64,000 nt of DNA, taken from the NCBI GenBank assembly GCA_012960535.1, contig DUBB01000027.1, positions 175,487 through 239,486 of the forward strand, given 5' to 3'. Shown here one piece after another: positions 36,636 through 45,937 of this stretch (position 1 is its first letter; every line of letters begins with the position of its first letter). This DNA is from Gammaproteobacteria bacterium. Lineage in GTDB: Bacteria > Pseudomonadota > Gammaproteobacteria > Pseudomonadales > Azotimanducaceae. The position numbers and the translations under genes were made by a program. Below the pieces are notes generated by a model. It saw nothing but the letters and a program-made list of their open reading frames with translations. It was not told the DNA's origin and ran no database searches.

Positions 36636-36883
36636 TGGTGTTCAGGGAATGGCAGGCATCCGCTGCAGTTCTAGGCAGCTGGCTATTTATTTTTGCCTGC
36701 AATGCACTTAGAGCCGGGGTGAAGCGCATCATATTCTAATCTTGTTCGCCTTGTTTTGTGTTGCGCCCACGCCCTTGCAAAGAATAATGAGTTAGCCCCA
36801 CTTGGTTTTCTGCCCGTCTGCAACCTTGACCCATTGACTGGTTTATGGTTTTCTTTTTTTTTTGGACCCGGGCTTTGAAATTC

Positions 36884-38611
36884 ATGAAAAAGATGCTCAT
36901 TGTTGTTTTGAGTACGTGCCTGGTTTCTGCCTGTTCTGATCGGTCTTCTCGACCTGAAGTTGACCTGGTTCTGACCAATGGCAAGATTTATACAGTGGAA
37001 GGCCAGCGCAAATGGGTAGAAGCCGTTGCCATCGAGGACGGTCGCTACGTCGCTATGGGCGACAGCAAGGAAATGGCAGCGTTCGACCGTGCGCGGACTA
37101 TCGATCTTGGTGGTCGCATGGCCATGCCGGGCATCAATGATGTGCATGTGCACCCGCTGTGGGGCGGCGTCAAGGTTCTCTATGAATGTTCATTCCCTTT
37201 TACCGCGACTCCCGGGCAAATAAAGGCAACGCTTTCGGTGTGTGCTGCGGCGCGTCCTGATGCAACCTGGATTCGAGGAGGGCAGTGGGGGAGCGATTTT
37301 TTTACTGATTACAAGATAGATTCACCGAGGGAATTCCTCGACCAGGTCTCGACAACCCAAGGCATCTATTTAGCAGACGATTCTGGTCATAACGCCTGGG
37401 TAAATACAAAGGCGCTTGAACTGGCAGGTATTGATGGAAACACACCAGACCCTGAAGGTGGCATCATCAAACGGGATTCGCTAGGTAGACCAACCGGTGT
37501 TCTGGTCGAAACCGCAGGTCGATTGTATGACGCGATTATCCCTCCACCGACTGATGCTGAAAATGTCGCAGCGGCGAAAAAATCCGTTGAGATACTCAAT
37601 GCCTTTGGTATCACCGGGATGAAGGATGCCGGTGCATTCAGGAACGCGCCCAAGGCATACAACACTCTGGACCGGCATGGTAGGCTCAGCATGCATGTGG
37701 CAATCTGTCTGCGGACATCCTATGGCAAGCGGGAGAATGCATTGGATTTTACCGCGTTGGAAAGTGAAAGAGACCAGTATGCCTCAACCAATGTTCACAC
37801 CAACTTTGTCAAATTGTTTCTCGATGGTGTGCCGACTTCGGCGAGGACTGCTGCCATGCTTAAAGCTTATGTCGCTGACGAGGTTCATGGGGAAGGTTTT
37901 ACAGGTGAGCTGCACCTGGCACCGAAAAGGCTGCGCGAAGATGTTATCGAATTGGATCGACGCGGCTTCACGATCAAAATGCATGCAGCTGGCGACCGGT
38001 CCGTCCGGGTCGGACTGGATGCTATTCAGGCAGCAAGAGAGGTAAACGGTGACAGCGGGTTGCGCCACGAACTGGCTCATGCTGGGTATATTGACCCCTC
38101 AGATATTTCCCGGTTTGGTAGGTTTAATGTTGCAGCTGATTTTTCACCTTACCTGTGGCATCCCTCACCTATCGTAGCATCGGTGGTCAGTGCGGTAGGG
38201 GGGACGCGAGGGACACAATACTGGCCGACGCGTAATCTGCTCGACAGCGGTGGCCCTGTATCAATCGGGTCAGACTGGCCAGCAGCAGTTCCTGATGCTA
38301 ATCCCTGGTCGGGTCTGGCGGCTCTGGTTACCCGTGCCGACCCTTATGGTTCCACACCGGGAACGCTTTGGCTTGAACAGGCTGTGACATTGGAAGAAGC
38401 GATATCGATTTTTACGCTCTCCAGCGCGGCTGGCCTCAAATTGGAAAGCCAGACCGGTTCGGTGAGCGAAGGCAAGTTCGCGGACCTGATTGTGCTGGAT
38501 CGAAACCTGTTTGAAATTCCACCTGATGATATTGCCGGAACGCAAGTCGAGCTGACTTTCTTCAAAGGTCAGTTGGTTTATGAACACAGTGAGGATCAGT
38601 TCTCTCAATAA
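36884..38611 (+). CDS. YtcJ-type amidohydrolase lipoprotein
   Basis: About 575 residues from the ATG at 36884; an earlier in-frame ATG at 36845 would put charged and aromatic residues before the signal peptide. The N-terminus is a lipoprotein signal with lipobox VSAC, then a linker rich in Ser and Arg. The amidohydrolase-3 features are NDVHVHPLWGG with HxH, FVKLFLDGVPTSARTAAML with Lys, IKMHAAGDRSV with His, RHELAHAGY with His, and SIGSDWPA with the late Asp. The ending GSVSEGKFADLIVLDRNLFE is standard. It would act in the periplasm or extracellularly on a C-N bond. A broken relative lies at 51364. Confidence 0.9.
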   Translation: MKKMLIVVLSTCLVSACSDRSSRPEVDLVLTNGKIYTVEGQRKWVEAVAIEDGRYVAMGDSKEMAAFDRARTIDLGGRMAMPGINDVHVHPLWGGVKVLYECSFPFTATPGQIKATLSVCAAARPDATWIRGGQWGSDFFTDYKIDSPREFLDQVSTTQGIYLADDSGHNAWVNTKALELAGIDGNTPDPEGGIIKRDSLGRPTGVLVETAGRLYDAIIPPPTDAENVAAAKKSVEILNAFGITGMKDAGAFRNAPKAYNTLDRHGRLSMHVAICLRTSYGKRENALDFTALESERDQYASTNVHTNFVKLFLDGVPTSARTAAMLKAYVADEVHGEGFTGELHLAPKRLREDVIELDRRGFTIKMHAAGDRSVRVGLDAIQAAREVNGDSGLRHELAHAGYIDPSDISRFGRFNVAADFSPYLWHPSPIVASVVSAVGGTRGTQYWPTRNLLDSGGPVSIGSDWPAAVPDANPWSGLAALVTRADPYGSTPGTLWLEQAVTLEEAISIFTLSSAAGLKLESQTGSVSEGKFADLIVLDRNLFEIPPDDIAGTQVELTFFKGQLVYEHSEDQFSQ

Positions 38612-38795
38612 AAAGGGAACTTGTCTACTAGGGCCTGGAAAGATCACCCCGAATGGACCATTTTACAGAAGTCGACCTTTGCCTGTTTCGAATCCTGCCA
38701 TGGTAAATGTTGGCAGAGACGCTGAAACTGGCTATGAGCGGGTTAGGAGGGACAAGCTCCTACTATCCCTTGACGATTGGATGCTCTGATCAGGG

Positions 38796-40043
38796 TTATT
38801 TCTTGCCCAGACCACCCAATACCGGCCCTCCTTTACCGGAGAACTCAGCATCCGGTTCCATTCCGAAAAGAATTGATCCCAACGTCTCATATAACGGATG
38901 AGCAACCCATCGATGCGAGGCTGCGCCATGCGCATCTCTCAGTTTTCGCTCGAGAGGGTTTTTCATGTAGCTGGCACTGGTGCCGCAGGCGGCATGTACG
39001 ACATCGACTACTTCCATGCAGGCCTGGGCGGCATAGGTACAGGCCAGTCGCGCATCAAACGTCATTTCCGGGCCCGGACGTTCAGCACCTCTTTCCAACT
39101 CGTGCTCAACAGATCCCATAGCATCAAAGACCAGCGCCCTTGCAGCCCGGTATTTGGCGGTCATTTCAGCCATTCGATACTGAGCAATTGGCCTTTCCCG
39201 CATCTTCGATGCCGACATCATCGGTACCTTGTTGTTAGCCGTTTCACAGAAGGTATCGAGTGCGCTCTTGGCAATGCCAAGCGCTATCGCCACCTTGTTG
39301 TATGAAAGCCTCAGCGGTACAGGAATCCTAAAAACCGGGTTGTCATAGAGTGCCGGGGTCCGCATGAGTTCCACTGGGTACCAGCGGGCCTCGACAACGG
39401 CGCCATTGGCCATGACGTTGTGACTGCCAGAGCCTCGAAGCCCAGCAACATCCCAGTTGTCAATGATTTCCCATTGAGATCGATGCATGAACCACATCCT
39501 GAAGATGGGTTGCCCGTTCTTGTCAAGTCGTGGTTTGCTGTCTTCAATGATGGGTGCTCCCATGAAACACCAGGTCGAGTTGTGACAACCACTTATAAAG
39601 GTTGTTTCTCCCCAGACCTTGAAACTGCCATCTGCCTGTTCTATGGCATAAGCGGGTTGCGATCCTGGTCCGCCGCCACCACACATTACCACCCGCGGAT
39701 TTTCAATATAGACTTCCCTGGCCAGATCTTTCGGCATTCCTCCAGCGGCCATGGCATTGATCTCAGAACCGAGCATAACATTCCACCCGATGGAGGCATC
39801 AATTTCGGATATTGCCGCCAGCACCTCTATGGTCTCAAGTGCGCTGGCATCCTCGCCACCCAGTTCTGTTGGCAAAGTGAAGCGAAACAATCCGTTGTCA
39901 ATGAGCGTGTCTTTCAGTTCATCCGGCATTCGGCGTATCAACTGCGCCTCGTCACCACCTTTTGTGATGTCCTCAGACAATGCCTTAACGCGATCAAGCG
40001 CAGTGCCGGTAAGGGATTGCTTACATTCGAGGGCATTTGGCAT
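38796..40043 (-). CDS. Acyl-CoA dehydrogenase-fold flavin monooxygenase (HsaA-like)
   Basis: About 415 residues from the ATG at 40043 (AAGGA seven bases upstream). The layout is an acyl-CoA dehydrogenase-fold protein: a helical N-terminus with LIDNGLFRFTLPTELGGED, the SIGWNVMLG region, the FMN/FAD site VWGETTFISGCHNSTWCFMGA and the C-terminal helices with the AAQACMEVVDVVHAACGTSA tetramer motif. It lacks the usual acyl-CoA dehydrogenase glutamate signature and instead resembles the two-component flavin monooxygenase branch (HsaA, p-hydroxyphenylacetate hydroxylase large subunit), which uses reduced flavin from a separate reductase. None is seen nearby. It is downstream of a Rieske oxygenase on the same strand, after about 250 bases. 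Confidence 0.82.
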   Translation of the reverse strand: MPNALECKQSLTGTALDRVKALSEDITKGGDEAQLIRRMPDELKDTLIDNGLFRFTLPTELGGEDASALETIEVLAAISEIDASIGWNVMLGSEINAMAAGGMPKDLAREVYIENPRVVMCGGGGPGSQPAYAIEQADGSFKVWGETTFISGCHNSTWCFMGAPIIEDSKPRLDKNGQPIFRMWFMHRSQWEIIDNWDVAGLRGSGSHNVMANGAVVEARWYPVELMRTPALYDNPVFRIPVPLRLSYNKVAIALGIAKSALDTFCETANNKVPMMSASKMRERPIAQYRMAEMTAKYRAARALVFDAMGSVEHELERGAERPGPEMTFDARLACTYAAQACMEVVDVVHAACGTSASYMKNPLERKLRDAHGAASHRWVAHPLYETLGSILFGMEPDAEFSGKGGPVLGGLGKK

Positions 40044-40289
40044 GGGCTTTTCCTTATAAATCATCAATATCGACAGTCAGTCAGTTAAGCATAACGGGGT
40101 CTCGAAAACACGACCCAGATCAATTAGATTGAAGAAGGTTGCGCTTGGATTTCGCTCCTGCTGGGATGAGTCTGGGTCGGTAAACGAATCCGGTTTGGTT
40201 AGAAAACAGGTGTTGGTCAGCGAGTTGGAAACATTGCCCCAGCCCAGGTGACATCTTGTGTTTAAACAGTGCTCTGACATTAGCCAGGA

Positions 40290-41831
40290 CTATGGTTTCT
40301 CGAGCCACTCATTGAGTAGTTTGTGAAAATGCCTTGGCTTTGTTTCTCCATAGTTAGCAAAAATTATTTCGGGGCGCTTCAACGTTTTCAACCCTTTGTG
40401 CACCTGGGGCATGTTGACAATATCCTGATTGAATACTTTGGCTAACATACCCAGTTCCGGTGCATCGCACCAGTCATCATCAGGGCCAAGCCAATGAGGT
40501 TCTCTTACCGGGGTATAGTTGCCGTCTCGGGGTTTCGGTGACAGATACATACATTCCATGATGCATTCATCCGGGTTATCACCGTTTGGCCTGAAGCGAT
40601 AGTTGATCTGGTTGAAGCAACCCCACGGATGAAAGTTCGGAAATACGGTGTTGTAAATGGAATCCAGTAGCTCCGCATCGCAGATGTCGTCCACCATGTC
40701 ACCCAGTGCTGGACGCAGGGATTCACGCACGGGTTCAGCCATGACCTGCCTCAGGTTCTGGTTTCCGGGAACTTCAGGTGGTAGTCCAAGAGGAATCTGT
40801 TCACTCCCAGGCAGCTGATCTCCTCCTATCCAGTTACACATATTCGGATCAGTTTGAGTCATGGGGCCATCCACCCAGGTACCATCGGCTTCAAATCGGC
40901 TGATCTCACCGCGATGATCAGTGACCTGTACAAGGCCGTTTTCGCCCCTCTCATAAATATGCCCGATCAGTGGATGACGCAGTTTTGTAAAAAGTCGAGC
41001 ATCATCCAGGGGTTCCCACTCCTGCTTGATATGGGGGCTTTTTACGCCATTGGGTGACATTGCCCGAGAGTAGTTACCAAACACATCGTACTGGGTATTG
41101 GCGTCTCCAATGGAGTTCAGGATTGTCGGGTGGGTAGCAATTACATGGTAGGCCTCGCTGAATGCTTCCTGGGCAATCTTCCAATTGCAACGGAGAATCT
41201 TGGCCACATGTGCCGATTTGAACCTTCGCTCGTAGGGCAGCGTTGTAAACTGATCCGAGAGGTTGCCGAGATAGTCTTCAAGCGGCTCTGCATTTTCATC
41301 AGGATTAATAAAAACGTAGCCACCCCAGGTTCCAACTTTGATTGAGGGCAAGCTGTGGGTCTTGGCAGAAACGGTCGGGAAGTCCCATGCACATGGAACC
41401 TCTTTCAAGGTACCGTCGAGTTCCCACGCCCAGCCATGAAACGGGCAGCGAAACTCGCGCGCGCGTTTACCATTTTTCGTTTTCAGTAACCGACCGCGAT
41501 GCAGGCAGGCATTGTGGTGTGCCCTAAATTCGTTCTCTCCTGTCCTGACTACCAGGAACGAAAGAGAGGCGATATCGTAGACATAGTAGTCACCGATATC
41601 AGGTATATCTTCCTCGTGACATGCCATCTGCCAGACGCGTTTCCAAACCTTTTCCACCTCCAGTTCGTGAAATTCCCTGGAATGGTAACGTTCAGCTGGC
41701 ACCGTGGTAGGTCCGGGTGGAAGGGGATTCTGCACCTTGAAAATATCGGGCACAGCTCTGCTGTCTTCATCAAGAATTGTCTGGTAACTGGTACCAGCAG
41801 ATCGATCAGTACCGGTAGCGGTTTCAACCAT
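40290..41831 (-). CDS. Rieske non-heme iron oxygenase, alpha subunit
   Basis: About 513 residues from the ATG at 41831; an ATG two codons earlier is also open. The Rieske cluster motif is CLHRGRLLKTKNGKRAREFRC then PFHGWAW, that is CxH and CxxH. The catalytic iron ligands are in EAFSEAYHVIATHP, with His residues in the usual positions. The size exceeds the common 420-450, mainly through the C-terminal domain (YRFRPNGDNPDECIMECMYLSP onward). Such oxygenases hydroxylate or demethylate aromatic or steroid rings with electrons from a reductase or ferredoxin, and no small subunit is seen here. It precedes the HsaA-like monooxygenase. Confidence 0.92.
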   Translation of the reverse strand: MVETATGTDRSAGTSYQTILDEDSRAVPDIFKVQNPLPPGPTTVPAERYHSREFHELEVEKVWKRVWQMACHEEDIPDIGDYYVYDIASLSFLVVRTGENEFRAHHNACLHRGRLLKTKNGKRAREFRCPFHGWAWELDGTLKEVPCAWDFPTVSAKTHSLPSIKVGTWGGYVFINPDENAEPLEDYLGNLSDQFTTLPYERRFKSAHVAKILRCNWKIAQEAFSEAYHVIATHPTILNSIGDANTQYDVFGNYSRAMSPNGVKSPHIKQEWEPLDDARLFTKLRHPLIGHIYERGENGLVQVTDHRGEISRFEADGTWVDGPMTQTDPNMCNWIGGDQLPGSEQIPLGLPPEVPGNQNLRQVMAEPVRESLRPALGDMVDDICDAELLDSIYNTVFPNFHPWGCFNQINYRFRPNGDNPDECIMECMYLSPKPRDGNYTPVREPHWLGPDDDWCDAPELGMLAKVFNQDIVNMPQVHKGLKTLKRPEIIFANYGETKPRHFHKLLNEWLEKP

Positions 41832-41837
41832 GATCAT

Positions 41838-42148
41838 TACCTATCGTTGTCCATTTATGCCACTATTTCATCAAAAATGGATACTAGTCAAACTGATCGA
41901 GATCAAGAAACAAACAGAAGTGACGGTTTTTTGTACAATGGATGCCATAATCAGGGCTATAGTCTGACCGTTTCACCTGCTCATTCTTTGCCGTTATCTG
42001 CTATGCGGGTCTGTGCTGCGCAGGCGAGTTCAATTTTTTTTCGGACCTGGCACGGCAGGTAATCCGGTATTAACAAGGTTACAGGTTTCACATATAGTAA
42101 CCATTGGTGGTGCCGAATTAAGCACTTTTCTGACTGTTTTCCAAAAAC
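41838..42148. other. Intergenic region, Rieske oxygenase / PhyH
   Basis: About 310 bases. The dyad TGATCGAGATCA sits near 41899-41910. I found no gene and no firm promoter. Confidence 0.35.
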
Positions 42149-43075
42149 CTACTGCCATTCTTCAGCCTGTTTTTTTACGTAAGCCTGCATATTCCAGTAC
42201 GGCCAGCGAGATTGGGTCAGTCTGAGCGTTCGAGGCGTCCAGAAGGCGTCGCCAGGAAGCGGGATGCCAATACATCTTAGTTGTTCCGGGGAAGCATTAT
42301 TGAGGATTTTTCCCCATGGCCTGTCGGCGGCGTCCTGCCAGACATGAAAGCCGATCATATCGTTTCCGGCAGCTTTGTAACCCATGGTCATGGTAAAGCG
42401 GAAGCCATTGTCAGCGGTGAGATTACTGCCGCGATGGAAGGTATCAATGCTGTGAGCTAGCAGCGTTCCTGAAGGCGCGGCAGCAGAGCGCTCGCGCTGT
42501 TTCAGCGGTATTTGTACTTCTTGCGGTGCAGTGATCTCACGCTGGCCAATAATTTCATTGCTGTCCGGTTTAGTGACATAGCGAAGGGCACCTAATTCGT
42601 CAGTTACGTCTGAGATATAGACGACGAAATCGACGGTTCGATGGCTTGGGTTGTCAGCAGGTACGGTCAGGGTGTGGTTACCAAAATCACAATGAAAGGG
42701 TTGGTCGTAGTCAGCTTCACCGGTGTATTTTGCCCAGGTATGAGATTGATACAGGTGCACTTTCTCGACGCCGATAAGATCCTGAGCGAAGCTTATTAAT
42801 GCAGGATGCAGGGAGATAAGGTTAATGGCTTCGGAGGCCTGGTAGGGCAGGGTATCGAAGTGAAGAAACTGTTTGGGGTGGAAGCCGCCAATTTGCCCAG
42901 CGGCTTTTACGTCGAGTTCCGTCGCGCTGCCTGGCTGACTGCTTTGTTCAGTATAGAGCTGTTGAAAGTCCTTTAGAATAGGCGCTATTTCCTCGTGGTT
43001 GAAAAAATCCTGGATGAGTACGAAGCCTTGCGTTTTCCAGGTGTCCACATCAGCGGGGCTGTGTCGGCGGTTCAT
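42149..43075 (-). CDS. Phytanoyl-CoA dioxygenase (PhyH) family protein, second copy
   Basis: 308 residues. The iron and cosubstrate ligands are in FHCDFGNHTLTVP (HxD) and DTFHRGSNLTADNGFRFTM (distal His and Arg). It shares its length and the core AKYTGEADYDQPFHCDFGNH with the copy at 27191-28117, but most other positions differ, so this is an old duplication or two related imports. It is read leftward, alone, toward the Rieske oxygenase gene, with a divergent GPH transporter upstream. Fe(II)/2-oxoglutarate hydroxylation of a CoA ester or small acid is the family role. Confidence 0.9.
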   Translation of the reverse strand: MNRRHSPADVDTWKTQGFVLIQDFFNHEEIAPILKDFQQLYTEQSSQPGSATELDVKAAGQIGGFHPKQFLHFDTLPYQASEAINLISLHPALISFAQDLIGVEKVHLYQSHTWAKYTGEADYDQPFHCDFGNHTLTVPADNPSHRTVDFVVYISDVTDELGALRYVTKPDSNEIIGQREITAPQEVQIPLKQRERSAAAPSGTLLAHSIDTFHRGSNLTADNGFRFTMTMGYKAAGNDMIGFHVWQDAADRPWGKILNNASPEQLRCIGIPLPGDAFWTPRTLRLTQSRWPYWNMQAYVKKQAEEWQ

Positions 43076-43250
43076 TTCTGCTTTTCCTGCTTGACCAGCC
43101 TAAATCATAAGTTGCATCCATTGCTGGGGCAATATGTCAGCCCATCATCTGGGAAATACTGAGACTTTCGGGTTGGCTGCTGTTTTATGTTTATTTTTAT
43201 CTTTCGTTCGAGATCAAACTCCGCTTTAATCGAGTGAGAAGGAGATGGGT

Positions 43251-44720
43251 ATGGGTATGGCTATATCGAAGTTAGAGAGAAGTCCAACATTCTGGTTTTA
43301 CGGTTCTGCAGCAATTTCATATGGTGTGAAGAATAATGCGTTCAGTTATTTATTGCTGATCTATGCAAACCAGGTTCTGGGGTTACCCGGGTATCTTGCT
43401 TCTATTGCGCTCGCTATAGCCATGCTGTGGGACGCCATATCAGACCTATTGCTCGGCCATTGGTCCGATAAAACCAGCAGTGCTCTGGGACGACGACATC
43501 CTTTCATGTATGTAGCCCTGTTCCTGTTGCCGGTGACTTTCTATGCCTTGTTTAATCCCGTTATTGAACTTAATGAAAGCAACACCTTTGCTTATGTACT
43601 GGCGTTGGCCTTGCTGATTCGAACGGGCACGACCCTGTTTGAGGTGCCTTCTACTGCATTGTTGCCTGACCTTGAGACTGACTATGATCGTAGGAATAAG
43701 TGGCTTGCCCTGCGTCATGCTTTTGGCTGGTATGGTGGTAACGGCATTCATACCGTTAATATGTACCTGTGGGTGGGAGCTTACGGCTTTGCGGTGCAGA
43801 CTGGCTACAGCATCTATGGCGCTGTGGGCGCTATTCTGATAGCCCTGGCAATACTGGTATCGGCACTGGGCACCCAAAAGGCGGCCGCTGCCTTACCGAG
43901 ACCCAGCGAAAAATTCAGGTTTAGGGAAATTTCTCGGGAAATTCGCCAGATATTTCAATCCGTCAAAAATAGAAATTTTGCAGCACTTTTTTTCTATGGG
44001 TTAACCGTTGGAATTGCGGGTGGCCTGGGCATGGCACTCTACCTGTATAACACCACGTATTTCTTTGCTTTTACTGGCGAGCAGATTGCTGTCACCGGGC
44101 TTGGTGTTCTCGTGTCTCCGGCGGTGGCCTATTGGGCGGCTCCCTTCTTCGGTAAAATGCTGGGCAAAAAGCAGGCAGCAATTGCTGCGATTCTGGTGAA
44201 TATTATTTTATACCCGATACCTTACATTTTGGTGCTCAGCGGTTGGTGGCCAGAACTGGGCAGCTGGTTGTCTCTCTACATATACAGTTTTGTTATCGTA
44301 ATGGAAGTGATTTGTGGGATCATCGGTGGCGTGCTGCTGGATTCCATGATGGCGGATGTGGTCGAAGATAGCGAGATAACGACCAATAGAAGATCTGAGG
44401 GATTGTTCTACGCGGCACGCGGGTTTGCTGCTAAAGCTATTTCAGCGGGGGGGATTATAGGCGCAGGAGCAATTGTCTCTATAGTTGGGCTGGACAGCAT
44501 TAGCTCGGTGACTGAGGTTACTTATGAGATAAGGCGAGACCTTGCCACGCTGTTTCTACCCCTATACTGTGGCCTGTTTTTGCTGGGGCTTTGGGTAGTC
44601 TCCACTTACAGGATTAGCAGAGACGATCATTCCTCAAATTTATCTGAACTGGCTTTGCGTAAATCCAGTAGTGGGGGTGCAGGTGATAGTATCGGCACCG
44701 ATACTGTCAGCGAGGTGTGA
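43251..44720 (+). CDS. GPH-family (MelB-like) cation symporter
   Basis: About 489 residues with 12 predicted membrane segments. The loop DAISDLLLGHWSDKTSSALGRRHPFMY is the MFS/GPH signature between segments 2 and 3. Further sequences such as LRHAFGWYGG and the MMADVVEDSEITTNRRSEGLFY region are characteristic of glycoside-pentoside-hexuronide:cation symporters. ATG codons at 43245, 43251 and 43257 are possible; AAGGAG at 43239-43244 fits 43251 best. GPH members also carry steroids and other non-sugars in some degraders, so sugar import should not be assumed. Neighbours are PhyH and an SDR. Confidence 0.88.
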   Translation: MGMAISKLERSPTFWFYGSAAISYGVKNNAFSYLLLIYANQVLGLPGYLASIALAIAMLWDAISDLLLGHWSDKTSSALGRRHPFMYVALFLLPVTFYALFNPVIELNESNTFAYVLALALLIRTGTTLFEVPSTALLPDLETDYDRRNKWLALRHAFGWYGGNGIHTVNMYLWVGAYGFAVQTGYSIYGAVGAILIALAILVSALGTQKAAAALPRPSEKFRFREISREIRQIFQSVKNRNFAALFFYGLTVGIAGGLGMALYLYNTTYFFAFTGEQIAVTGLGVLVSPAVAYWAAPFFGKMLGKKQAAIAAILVNIILYPIPYILVLSGWWPELGSWLSLYIYSFVIVMEVICGIIGGVLLDSMMADVVEDSEITTNRRSEGLFYAARGFAAKAISAGGIIGAGAIVSIVGLDSISSVTEVTYEIRRDLATLFLPLYCGLFLLGLWVVSTYRISRDDHSSNLSELALRKSSSGGAGDSIGTDTVSEV

Positions 44721-44749
44721 TTGAACTCAGTACTTGTATCCCCTGATGT

Positions 44750-45613
44750 CTAAAGGCGCCGCAATTCGGGGTCTGCGCCCGTAGAGCCCTTGGTAACACC
44801 TGAATATCTACCGGTACGGGCAGAGGCTTTGGGGAACCGTCTGCTCAATTCAGGACCGGCTGCTGTGAGTCCACCATCAACGATGATGTGTTCACCAGTC
44901 ACGAATTCTGCATCATCACTGGCTAGAAACAAAGCCGCTCCGGCAATGTGATCTCCTCTGCCCGGTTCCGGCCAGGGTTGAGCTTTGCCAAAGGCTTTCG
45001 CTGTCGCCTCGGGGTCTCCGCCATCTGCCAGGGGTGTATTGATAAAACCTGGGCAGATTGCATTAACCCGAATTCTATCTGGACCCAGTTCAACCGCTGC
45101 AGCCTTGGTCATACTAATGACTGCGGCCTTTGCTGCTGAATAGACCAGTGGTCCTGCATCACCACTGAGTCCGGCAATTGAGGCTGTATTGATAATAGAC
45201 CCACCTTTGGCGAGCGCCCTGAAAGCTCGGGCAGCATGCTTGATACCGAGGAACACACCTTTTGCCAGCACGTCAAAGGTATAATCCCAGTCGTCGGTGG
45301 TGGTTTCTGTCAAGGGGCCTATGGCGCCTCCCACACCCGCATTATTAAAGATGATATCGAGACCACCGAAGTGAGATATGGTACGGTTAATCATTGCTTC
45401 AATATCATCTTCTGAGGCTACATCGGTTTTCTGGAACAGAACTTTTTCGCTGAACCCTGCCTGGCTAGCCTGATGTACAGCCTCCAGGCCATTATGTTCA
45501 TTGAAGTCGGCTATAACAACGCAGGCACCTTCGTCCAGGAAGCGATGTACCGTGGCCAGTCCCATACCGCTGGCACCGCCGGTGATAATTGCAATTTTTT
45601 TATTAAGCCTCAT
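44750..45613 (-). CDS. Short-chain dehydrogenase/reductase
   Basis: 287 residues. TGGASGMG at the N-terminus, an Asp after the second strand (VIADFNE) that favours NAD(H), NNAG, the IINTASIAGL strand with Ser, and YSAAK. The C-terminal tail after the normal end at IIVDGGLTAAG adds about 32 polar residues (ELSRRFPKASARTGRYSG onward), which is unusual. AGGAG precedes the ATG. It converges on the GPH transporter gene with a 29-base gap. The substrate is unknown. Confidence 0.9.
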   Translation of the reverse strand: MRLNKKIAIITGGASGMGLATVHRFLDEGACVVIADFNEHNGLEAVHQASQAGFSEKVLFQKTDVASEDDIEAMINRTISHFGGLDIIFNNAGVGGAIGPLTETTTDDWDYTFDVLAKGVFLGIKHAARAFRALAKGGSIINTASIAGLSGDAGPLVYSAAKAAVISMTKAAAVELGPDRIRVNAICPGFINTPLADGGDPEATAKAFGKAQPWPEPGRGDHIAGAALFLASDDAEFVTGEHIIVDGGLTAAGPELSRRFPKASARTGRYSGVTKGSTGADPELRRL

Positions 45614-45937
45614 CTGATACGCTCCTGATTACTGTCTCTGGGGTTAGATATTTACTTGTGGGAAGGTAAGAAATCCAGACAGTTTCTGACTCCAGTTTGC
45701 ATTGTGCATTAATTGGATTGATTCTGCTGCTGTTTATTCCACCAATAACGCAGTCTGATATCAGTTAACTTATTGGCTAACTTGCTGGCGCGTAAGAGAG
45801 GGTTAGAGCGACCTGGGTTACCCTTTATCGACGTATTCTCGGTAAAAGGGTTGTTAGCTCTGGTTACTAGCTGGACCAGCTTAAAAGGAGTTGTGCGGCC
45901 GGTTGCTGCAATAATATAAGAGTGAAGAGGCCCACTT
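45614..45937. other. Divergent intergenic region, SDR / serine hydrolase
   Basis: About 320 bases between divergent genes. An 80-codon leftward frame here has no recognisable features and overlaps the start of the hydrolase, so I do not accept it. No operator was identified. Confidence 0.35.

Noticed and set aside
36683-37153. 156-codon leftward frame over the start of the YtcJ gene
   Set aside because: It is antisense to a well-supported gene and its protein has no features; it is a shadow frame.
40077-40280. 67-codon leftward frame between the Rieske and HsaA-like genes
   Set aside because: It has no family similarity, and its composition is unlike that of the neighbouring proteins.
41499-42062. 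187-codon rightward frame over the start of the Rieske gene
   Set aside because: Most of it is antisense to the Rieske N-terminus, and the remainder has no family.
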